Shown piece by piece: positions 58,645 through 64,000 of a DNA stretch of 64,000 nucleotides. The stretch is from assembly GCA_028821235.1 (NCBI GenBank), contig JAPPGV010000011.1, positions 24,082 to 88,081 of the forward strand. The letters run 5' to 3'. This stretch comes from a bacterium. GTDB lineage: Bacteria; Actinomycetota; Acidimicrobiia; Spongiisociales; Spongiisociaceae. The translations under genes were made by a program, and so were the position numbers. How positions within the stretch are numbered: position 1 is the first letter of the stretch; each line of letters begins with the position of its first letter. The notes under the pieces are model-generated. The model searched no databases. It was not told the DNA's origin and was given only the letters and a program-made list of their open reading frames with translations.

Positions 58645-59565
58645 TCATTCCCGGGCCTCGAGCCACCGCTCGGCGTCGATCGCCGCCGCACAGCCGGTTC
58701 CGGCGGCCGTCACCGCTTGGCGGTAGACCTTGTCCACCACGTCACCGGAGGCGAACACACCCTCCACGTTCGTCATGGTGCTGCGACCCGGCAGCCGGAT
58801 GTAGCCCTGGTCGTCCAGGTCGATCTGTCCCCGGAACAGCTCGGTGTTGGGAACGTGGCCGATCGCGATGAACACCCCCTCGATGCGGTGCTCACGGGTC
58901 TCCCCGCTGATGACTTCCCGCAGCGTCACGCCGGTCACCGTCGACTCGCCCAGGACCTCCTCCACGGTGGTGTTCCACAGGACGTCGATCTTCTCGTTGG
59001 CCAGTGCCCGGCCGGCCATGATCCGGGACGCCCGGAACCGGTCCCGCCGATGCACGATGGTCACGCTCGAGGCGAACTTGGTCAGGAACAGGGCCTCCTC
59101 CATTGCCGAGTCACCGCCGCCCACCACCACCAGGTCCTTGTCCCGGAAGAAGAACCCGTCACAGGTGGCACAGGCGGACACGCCGCGGCCGATCAGCGCC
59201 TCCTCGCCGGGCACCCCGAGAAACCGGGCGGTGGCGCCCGTGGCGATGACCACCGCCCGGGCCGAGTGACGGTCCGATCCCACCCGGACCTCGAACGGCT
59301 GCCGGGTGAAGTCGACCGATGTGACGTCGGACGTGATCAGGGTGGCGCCGAAGCGAGCGGCCTGCTTGCGGAAGCGTTCCATGAGCTCGGGACCCATGAT
59401 CCCGTCGGGGAATCCCGGGTAGTTCTCCACGTCGGTGGTGATCATCAGCTGCCCACCCGCCGCGCTCCCTTCGAAGACCAGCGGGGATAGGTCCGCCCGC
59501 GCCGCGTACAGGGCAGCGGTGAGGCCGGCGGGGCCCGATCCGATGATGACCAGGTTCTGGGTCAT
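58645..59565 (-). CDS. trxB: Thioredoxin-disulfide reductase
   Basis: A 306-residue flavoprotein that reduces thioredoxin with NADPH. FAD site [19 protein letters not shown], redox motif [13 protein letters not shown] site [15 protein letters not shown], and the second FAD segment [31 protein letters not shown] are all present. The ATG overlaps the stop of the small membrane-protein gene (ATGA at 59562-59565). Confidence 0.97.
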   Translation of the reverse strand: MTQNLVIIGSGPAGLTAALYAARADLSPLVFEGSAAGGQLMITTDVENYPGFPDGIMGPELMERFRKQAARFGATLITSDVTSVDFTRQPFEVRVGSDRHSARAVVIATGATARFLGVPGEEALIGRGVSACATCDGFFFRDKDLVVVGGGDSAMEEALFLTKFASSVTIVHRRDRFRASRIMAGRALANEKIDVLWNTTVEEVLGESTVTGVTLREVISGETREHRIEGVFIAIGHVPNTELFRGQIDLDDQGYIRLPGRSTMTNVEGVFASGDVVDKVYRQAVTAAGTGCAAAIDAERWLEARE

Positions 59566-59867
59566 TCACTCTCTCCAGGTGGCGGTTCCTCGGGTACTTG
59601 CCTTCCCTTCCGCCATGACAACCATCCGGCGACCAGAAATAATCCCCCGAAGGCGGCATAGGCGCCGGTGGCGCCGGTGGCGATCGCCAGTAGGCGGAAG
59701 AGGGCAACGCCGAGCAGAGCGAGCGCTGCCACGACGAGCACCGCGGCGGCCATGCCGAAGGCGGTCAGGGTGATCCCGCGGTCGAGCCGGTCCACGGTCA
59801 GCGAACGGACTCTGGCGGCGATCCCTTCCAGCAGGTCGGCAAAGCGAGCGGCGTAGCTCTCCTTCAC
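59562..59867 (-). CDS. Small two-helix membrane protein (phage-holin-like superfamily)
   Basis: A 101-residue protein with an amphipathic N-terminal half ([26 protein letters not shown]), two hydrophobic helices ([27 protein letters not shown] and [17 protein letters not shown]), and a charged tail. The layout resembles the DUF1469/actinobacterial phage-holin-like proteins, which are not lytic holins in this context. The GTG at 59867 starts it. It is coupled to trxB. Function unknown. Confidence 0.7.
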   Translation of the reverse strand: MKESYAARFADLLEGIAARVRSLTVDRLDRGITLTAFGMAAAVLVVAALALLGVALFRLLAIATGATGAYAAFGGLFLVAGWLSWRKGRQVPEEPPPGESE

Positions 59868-59986
59868 ACGGGGCAGGTTAGCCCCACGAGTAGCCAGGGC
59901 TAGACGGGCAATTCCAAGCCAAGGCCGGTGGGCCAGATACCGACACTGACACCGACAAATATCAGTTAGAGACTAGAAACGAACAA

Positions 59987-61069
59987 CTATCGACCAGAAA
60001 CCGCCCGGAGGGCCACGGCGCGGCAGTCCGGGTAGACGAAGAGAGCGAGCACTCCGGCCCCCGGCCGGTCCTCCGGGCCAGGTACGACCAGGTAGGCCTC
60101 GCCCGTCACGCCGTCCACGAGCCCGGGGGCCATCCAGAGGATCACCCCGCCGGCCCCCGCCAGATCCGCCGCTCCCTGCCAGCAGACCAGATCCTCCTCT
60201 CCGGCCCGGTCGGCAAGTTCCGCGACGGGCACGGGCGCCGCTTCGCTGACCGCGATCAGCTCCTCCACCATGTCCAGCATGGCGCGGGCCTCCTCGGGCC
60301 GGTCGGTCGCAACCTCGAACGCCACGTAGCCGGGCCCGAGGGGTGCGGCCTCCGACGCCTCGGCGGCGGCTTCGGCGGCGGCTTCGACGGCCACCAGAGC
60401 GGCTTCGTCCGCTTCGGCGGCGGCCTCGGCATCCATCTCCGCTGCCGGAGCCTCGGCCATGGCCTCCTCCATCATCGGCTCGGCTTCGGCGGCCACTTCC
60501 GGTTCGGCGGCCTCGTCGGCTTCGGCCGCGTCCGTCTCCGCCTCGATGACCCGCTCCACGGCGGCCTCCTCGACCATGGCGACCGGGTCGGGCGCGTCCG
60601 CCGGCGCCTCCGCAGCCGGCAGAGGGGCCGCGGCGGCCGTGGTGGCTGGGGCATCCTCGCCGGTAGCGGACGGGGCGGCCTCCGTCAGGGAAGCCTCCTG
60701 GAAGGAATCGGTGCTACTGACCAGGTTGATGGCGACCGCGACTACGGCCACCACCGTGGCGGCCGCCGCAGCGGACGGGATGACGCGAGCCAGCCAGGAC
60801 CGCCGCCCCTGCCGGCCCCTGGACGGCTCCGGGCTGGCCTCCTCGACACGGAGTTCAGCCCGCACGGCTGCCCGTAGCCGCCGGCGCTCATCGTCGGAGA
60901 GCTCCGGGCCCGGGAGTTCTCCCAGCACGGTCTTGACGGCGGCCTGGACGGCCAGTTCCCGGCGGTCAGCCTCGTCGAGGGTGGCGTCGAGCCGGGCAGC
61001 CTCGTCCTCGGGAAGCCTGCCTTCCACCAGATCGAGCAGCTGGTCGATGGGGATGCGCTCGTCACTCAT
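59987..61069 (-). CDS. Putative anti-sigma factor, membrane-anchored, partner of the ECF sigma factor
   Basis: A 360-residue protein encoded right after the sigma factor (overlap ATGA at 61066-61069), as expected for an anti-sigma factor. The N-terminal 90 residues (IPIDQLLDLVEGRLPEDEAARLDATLDEADRRELAVQAAVKTVLGEL) are helical and lack His/Cys, so this is not a zinc-type (ZAS) domain. One transmembrane helix lies at about 94-117. The outside part begins with a long Ala/Glu-rich stretch (about 150-245) and ends in a folded domain (GYVAFEVATDRPEEARAMLDMVEELIAVSEA, WQGAADLAGAGGVILWMAPGLVDG). The signal it senses is unknown. Confidence 0.75.
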   Translation of the reverse strand: MSDERIPIDQLLDLVEGRLPEDEAARLDATLDEADRRELAVQAAVKTVLGELPGPELSDDERRRLRAAVRAELRVEEASPEPSRGRQGRRSWLARVIPSAAAAATVVAVVAVAINLVSSTDSFQEASLTEAAPSATGEDAPATTAAAAPLPAAEAPADAPDPVAMVEEAAVERVIEAETDAAEADEAAEPEVAAEAEPMMEEAMAEAPAAEMDAEAAAEADEAALVAVEAAAEAAAEASEAAPLGPGYVAFEVATDRPEEARAMLDMVEELIAVSEAAPVPVAELADRAGEEDLVCWQGAADLAGAGGVILWMAPGLVDGVTGEAYLVVPGPEDRPGAGVLALFVYPDCRAVALRAVSGR

Positions 61070-61656
61070 TGCTCGTCCTCTTTGGGATACCCGGAGGCGG
61101 CCATAAGGTTCCCGAGATGTTCGGCCAGCAGCTTCCGGCCCCGGAAAACGCGGGACTTCACGGTACCTAGCGGGATCTCGAGGATCTCGGCCACGCTCTG
61201 CAGGGGTAGGCCCTCCAGATCGCTGAGCAGCACCGCCGGTCCGAACTCTTCGGGCAGGGTAGCCAGGGCGTCCTCGAGCATCGGCCGGAGCTCGGCGGAG
61301 CGGAAGCGGTCGGTTGCCGACAGGTCGGGAGGGTCATGGGCGTCGGGCAACGGCGCGGTGGGTCGCCGGCCCTTCTTGCGGAGCATGGTGTAGCAGGTGT
61401 TCACCGCCACCCGGTACAGCCAGGTCGAGAAGGCCGATCGTCCCTCGAAGGAGCCGGCCTTGCGGAGCACCGTGATGAAGGTCTCCTGAGTTGCATCCAG
61501 AGCCTCCTCCCGATCCCGCAGGATACGGAGGCTGATGGCGAACACCCGGGCCTCGTGAGCGGCCATGAGCTGATCGAACGCCCGGCCGTCTCCGGCCAGA
61601 TACCGCCGGATCAGGACGGAGTCGTCGGCGGTGGCGGAGTCGTGGCGCGTGCTCAA
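61066..61656 (-). CDS. ECF RNA polymerase sigma factor (SigM-like)
   Basis: A 196-residue group 4 sigma factor. Region 2 (about 18-90) has LIRRYLAGDGRAFDQLMAAHEARVFAISLRILRDREEALDATQETFITVLRKAGSFEGRSAFSTWLYRVAVN. Region 4 (about 125-185) reads LATLPEEFGPAVLLSDLEGLPLQSVAEILEIPLGTVKSRVFRGRKLLAEHL. The position between the pseudokinase and anti-sigma genes near trxAB corresponds to mycobacterial sigM. Start TTG at 61656 shares the stop of the pseudokinase gene (TTGA at 61653-61656); the ribosome site is weak, so coupling is likely. Confidence 0.9.
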   Translation of the reverse strand: MSTRHDSATADDSVLIRRYLAGDGRAFDQLMAAHEARVFAISLRILRDREEALDATQETFITVLRKAGSFEGRSAFSTWLYRVAVNTCYTMLRKKGRRPTAPLPDAHDPPDLSATDRFRSAELRPMLEDALATLPEEFGPAVLLSDLEGLPLQSVAEILEIPLGTVKSRVFRGRKLLAEHLGNLMAASGYPKEDEQ

Positions 61657-62984
61657 CTGTGAAAACTCACTTCGGCCAGCCGGGTGCGGTAGCCGTCTCC
61701 CTCGGGAGGCAGGTCGGTCAGCCAGAGCAGCCAGACCCCGCTGCGAAGTTCGGGCAGCGGTAGCCGGACGGTGGCGGCGCCGGCCTGTTGCTCGGCGATG
61801 ACCTCCCAGCCCGGGTCGTCTACGCCGAGGAGGGACTCGGCCCACATGAGACGGAAGGCGGTGCCCTCGGACAGTCCCGTCAGTTCGAGGAGTGCCGGCG
61901 AACCGCTCACCTCGAAGGCCACGCCCACCCCCTCCTTCAGCAGAGGTAAGGGGTCGAAATAGCGTTCGGTGCGCCACTCGGTGTTGGGATCCCCGTCGGT
62001 GAGCAAGGTCAGCCGGCCGGGATGCTCCTCGCCGTCCCCCAGCGGATCGAAGTCGAGCACCTGCAGCAGGACCACCGGCTCGTTCGCGGGCACCACCTGC
62101 TCGGGCGCCTCCTCCCCGGGGGACGAGGCCGGCGCGGGCGGGCTCTCCTCATCCGGCGGGGCAGCCAGGGTGGGCATTGGGAGCGCGGCCACCTGCAAGG
62201 GGGGCGTCGGGCTGGTGTCCACCGCGCTACCGGCCCATACCAGCACCGCGGCGGCGAGCGCGAGCAGGGCAGCCGGAAGCAGGCGGCGCCAGGACCACCG
62301 GAAGGAGGCCGACACGGGAGGGGAGTAGGGGACCGCCCGCAGCCGGTCGGCCAGTTGCCGGGCATCGATCTCGTCGGCGCGGGCGGAGCGGAGGATGTCG
62401 TCAACGCTCGGTGACAGCGAGTGGATGATCTCCGAGGGAGCCATGGCACCCGGAGGCTGGCCGGTGAGGGCCGTCTCCAGTGTGCCGGCCAGCGCCCGGA
62501 CGTCGTCCTCGGGGGAGGTGCCTCGTGGTACCCGGCCGAAGCCGCCCAGCTTGGCCGGCTGCCCCCGTGAATACAGGACCGCACCGGCGTCGATGGCTCC
62601 GTGGGTCACGCCTGCGCCGTGGAGCAAGGAGAGGCCTTCGGCGAGACCGCAGGCGTTGGTGAGCAGCTCGGCGAGGGGCGGCCCGTCGCCGGCGCCCGCC
62701 CGGTCGGCCAGCGTGGTGCCGCCCACCCACTCGGTGACCGCATAGGTGGACCCGGGCACCTTGTCGGCTGCGAAGACCGCGGCCACATGCGTATGGCTGG
62801 CGCGGGAGGCACGCTGGACGGCGGCCAGGAACGACCGGCCTCTCGCCCTGGTCGCCTCGGGACCGATCACCCGGATCAGCACCGGACGATCCAGCTCGAG
62901 ATCGGTGGCGAACCACTCCTCTACGTCCTCGTCGCGCCCGAGGCGCACCTCCAGCCGGTAGCGGTTCGGTATCGGCGGAGACAC
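61653..62984 (-). CDS. Membrane pseudokinase resembling the C-terminal part of MurJ (MviN)
   Basis: A 443-residue protein with a protein-kinase-like fold but no catalytic residues. The beta-3 Lys is Arg38, the HRD motif is HGA (128-130) and DFG is GFG (148-150). One transmembrane helix lies at about 233-253, then a Pro-rich linker and a C-terminal beta-sandwich (VLLQVLDFDPLGDGEEHPGRLTLLTDGDPNTEWRTERYFDPLPLLKEGVGVAFEV). In mycobacteria the same pseudokinase, helix and beta domain are fused behind the lipid II flippase MurJ, next to sigM. Here it is a separate gene and no flippase domain is present. GTG start at 62984. Confidence 0.8.
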   Translation of the reverse strand: MSPPIPNRYRLEVRLGRDEDVEEWFATDLELDRPVLIRVIGPEATRARGRSFLAAVQRASRASHTHVAAVFAADKVPGSTYAVTEWVGGTTLADRAGAGDGPPLAELLTNACGLAEGLSLLHGAGVTHGAIDAGAVLYSRGQPAKLGGFGRVPRGTSPEDDVRALAGTLETALTGQPPGAMAPSEIIHSLSPSVDDILRSARADEIDARQLADRLRAVPYSPPVSASFRWSWRRLLPAALLALAAAVLVWAGSAVDTSPTPPLQVAALPMPTLAAPPDEESPPAPASSPGEEAPEQVVPANEPVVLLQVLDFDPLGDGEEHPGRLTLLTDGDPNTEWRTERYFDPLPLLKEGVGVAFEVSGSPALLELTGLSEGTAFRLMWAESLLGVDDPGWEVIAEQQAGAATVRLPLPELRSGVWLLWLTDLPPEGDGYRTRLAEVSFHS

Positions 62985-63206
62985 GGCTAGCGATCAGGGC
63001 CGGAATCCGGACGGAGGACGGCAGCATGTCGGTGCGGCGGGGCGAAGCGCCCGTTGCTGTTCTCCGGGAAAGGTGAGCCGTTCATCCCCTGCCGCCCCTC
63101 GCGCTGCGGGCCATCACCCCGAATCTACCAACCGGGCCGCTCGCGAAAGGACGCGGACGGCGCCGCGCCAGGACCCGGAAGAACTTTTCGCGTTCTCGCA
63201 AAGAAG

Positions 63207-63423
63207 GGTTGAAAACGTCACAGCCACGCCATATGTTGCCTATCGCCAAGCACCTATACCGGCCGATGGCACTGGTCCGATCGGAACGGCCGGCCCGAGG
63301 GAATATCAAGGCTTATGGAGCGAACAGCCGACACCCGGCATCCAGCCGGGCATGGTCGACCACGCTCCAACAGGATGGGTGGTGGCGGGGGAGGGGCCCG
63401 GCGCGGGGCACCGGATTTTCGCG
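63207..63423 (+). repeat. Dispersed structured element, copy 2 (candidate non-coding RNA)
   Basis: This 217-base stretch aligns with the reverse strand of 42160-42387. Shared blocks are GTTGCCT, CAAGCACC, ACCGGCCGA, CCGATCGG, TATGGAGCGAA and GGGCATGGTCGACCACGCTCC. The helix GGAGCG/CGCTCC is kept. The inner hairpin is CCCGGC/GCCGGG with loop ATCCA, while copy 1 uses CCCCG/CGGGG with another loop. The next U after GGAG (5' side) pairs with A here and G in copy 1. Confidence 0.6.
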
Positions 63424-63440
63424 ACCTGCGGCGCCTGGAC

Positions 63441-63587
63441 GTTCTTGAGGCAGAGGGCGTCATATATGGTGCCCTGTTCCTCAGGTTCAGGGCGTCACCT
63501 GTGGTGTTCTGTTCCTCAGGTTTGTGGTGTTGGGGGTTCTTGAGGCGGAGGGCGTCATATATGGTGCCCTGTTCCTGAGGTTTGTGG
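63441..63587. repeat. Three tandem units of about 47 bp upstream of the deacetylase-family gene
   Basis: Unit A (63441-63484) and unit C (63536-63587) share GTTCTTGAGGC-GAGGGCGTC, then ATATATGGTGCCCTGTTCCT and AGGTT. Unit B (63485-63535) is a degenerate copy (GGGCGTCACCTGTGGTGTTCTGTTCCTCAGGTTTGTGG). In A and C an imperfect 20-bp palindrome GGGC-GT-CATATATG-GT-GCCC is centred in the unit. Confidence 0.8.
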
Positions 63588-63651
63588 CGGGCGGCGACCT
63601 CGCGGGGTCTTGGGGCCGACGGCGCCCGGTACCGGGGTAGCCTGGCTGCCT

Positions 63652-64000
63652 ATGAGAGTGCTGGCTGTTTCCCACCCGGTTTTCGAGGAGCACGATGCCG
63701 GGCGGGGCCATCCCGAGCGGCCGGCCCGCCTGGGCGCGGCCGTGCGGGGGGTGCGGGCCGCTCCGGTGGAGTTGGTCGAGGAGTTGGCCCCGGAGATCGA
63801 CCGGAGGTTGCTGGAGCTGGTGCATGCCCCCGGCTATGTCGACTACATCGAACAGGTCTGTGCCTCGGGAGGCGCTCAGCTGGATCCGGACACGGCGGCG
63901 GTTCCGGCCTCGTGGGAAGCCGCCGTCCGGGCTGCCGGAGCGGGCCCCTTGGCGGTCCGGCGACTGGAAGAGGAGGAGGCCGACCTGGCCTTTCTGGCGG
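63652..64000 (+). CDS. Histone deacetylase family protein, N-terminal part (runs off the window)
   Basis: The first 116 residues are present. MRVLAVSHPVFEEHDAGRGHPERPARLGAAVRG has the HPERPxRL signature of the class II/AcuC-type deacetylase fold. It continues ELVHAPGYVDYIEQVCASGGAQLDPDTAAVPASWEAAVRAAGAG, as expected before the first catalytic His pair. Bacterial members deacetylate polyamines, acetyl-CoA synthetase or other lysines. The zinc ligands lie beyond the window. The ATG at 63652 is the only good start; upstream lie tandem repeats. Confidence 0.88.
   Translation, partial: MRVLAVSHPVFEEHDAGRGHPERPARLGAAVRGVRAAPVELVEELAPEIDRRLLELVHAPGYVDYIEQVCASGGAQLDPDTAAVPASWEAAVRAAGAGPLAVRRLEEEEADLAFLA

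Larger units (their letters stand above)
62985..63651. other. Long intergenic region with a dispersed element and tandem repeats
   Basis: No gene is recognisable in these 667 bases. They hold copy 2 of the structured element (63207-63423) and an array of about 47-bp repeats (63441-63587), followed by the promoter and ribosome site of the deacetylase-family gene. Several overlapping reading frames exist, but none has a ribosome site or family character. Confidence 0.6.

Noticed and set aside
63073..63578. Open frames over copy 2 of the element and the tandem repeats.
   Set aside because: No ribosome site, no family similarity, and non-synonymous changes dominate against copy 1.
63441..63587. 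Possible CRISPR array.
   Set aside because: Only three units, no unique spacers of constant length, and no cas genes in the window.

Overview
This 64 kb window is from a high-GC actinobacterial chromosome and spans the replication origin. The origin order is dnaA-dnaN-recF-DUF721-gyrB-gyrA-DUF3566 on the minus strand and rpmH-rnpA-yidD-yidC-jag-parS-parA-parB on the plus strand, with trxA-trxB, an anti-sigma factor, an ECF sigma factor and a MurJ-type pseudokinase beyond. GTG and TTG starts are common, and short ATGA, GTGA or TTGA stop/start overlaps link most operons. rsmG (gidB), cwlM and the MurJ membrane part, which lie in the equivalent mycobacterial region, are not seen. I infer a deep-branching Actinomycetota such as Acidimicrobiia; no rRNA or tRNA gene is present to settle this.

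Layout. 0-7 kb: a carbohydrate-type ABC importer (lipoprotein and two permeases) with a TIM-barrel PEP-hydrolase-like enzyme and a truncated epimerase, then an adenosine-deaminase-like protein and an aldo/keto reductase. 7-11.3 kb: a molybdopterin oxidoreductase whose iron-sulfur and NrfD-type membrane subunits are one polypeptide. 11.5-16 kb: an NTF2-like protein, an amidohydrolase and a DrrAB-type exporter. 16-21 kb: a Tm-1-like (UPF0261) protein with a second PEP-hydrolase-like TIM barrel, NIPSNAP and DUF952 proteins, then a succinyl-CoA-ligase-like pair. 21-23.2 kb: an MBL/rhodanese sulfur enzyme and an unknown secreted protein. 23.3-30.2 kb: a cobalamin salvage and uptake island (cobU, phosphatase, cobS, cobT against btuFCD-cobA) with a cobalamin riboswitch whose switching hairpins can be read. 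30-34 kb: a large secreted repeat protein and a DUF433/PIN-like toxin-antitoxin pair with a frameshifted toxin. 34-40 kb: an oligopeptide-type ABC importer with fused ATPases and a coiled-coil-bearing binding protein. 40-43.3 kb: a metalloprotease-like protein, an AlkD-like glycosylase and small unknowns. 43.4-63 kb: the origin region. 63-64 kb: a repeat-rich intergenic region and a truncated histone-deacetylase-family gene.

The gene strand flips at the dnaA-rpmH interval, as expected for divergent leading-strand genes. DnaA-box clusters lie on both sides of dnaA, and a near-perfect parS lies just before parA.

The most unusual non-coding signal is a roughly 220-nt element present twice, in opposite orientation (minus strand 42160-42387 and plus strand 63207-63423). 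The copies share two nested predicted helices, and the inner helix keeps its pairing with a changed sequence. This suggests an undescribed structured RNA or mobile repeat.
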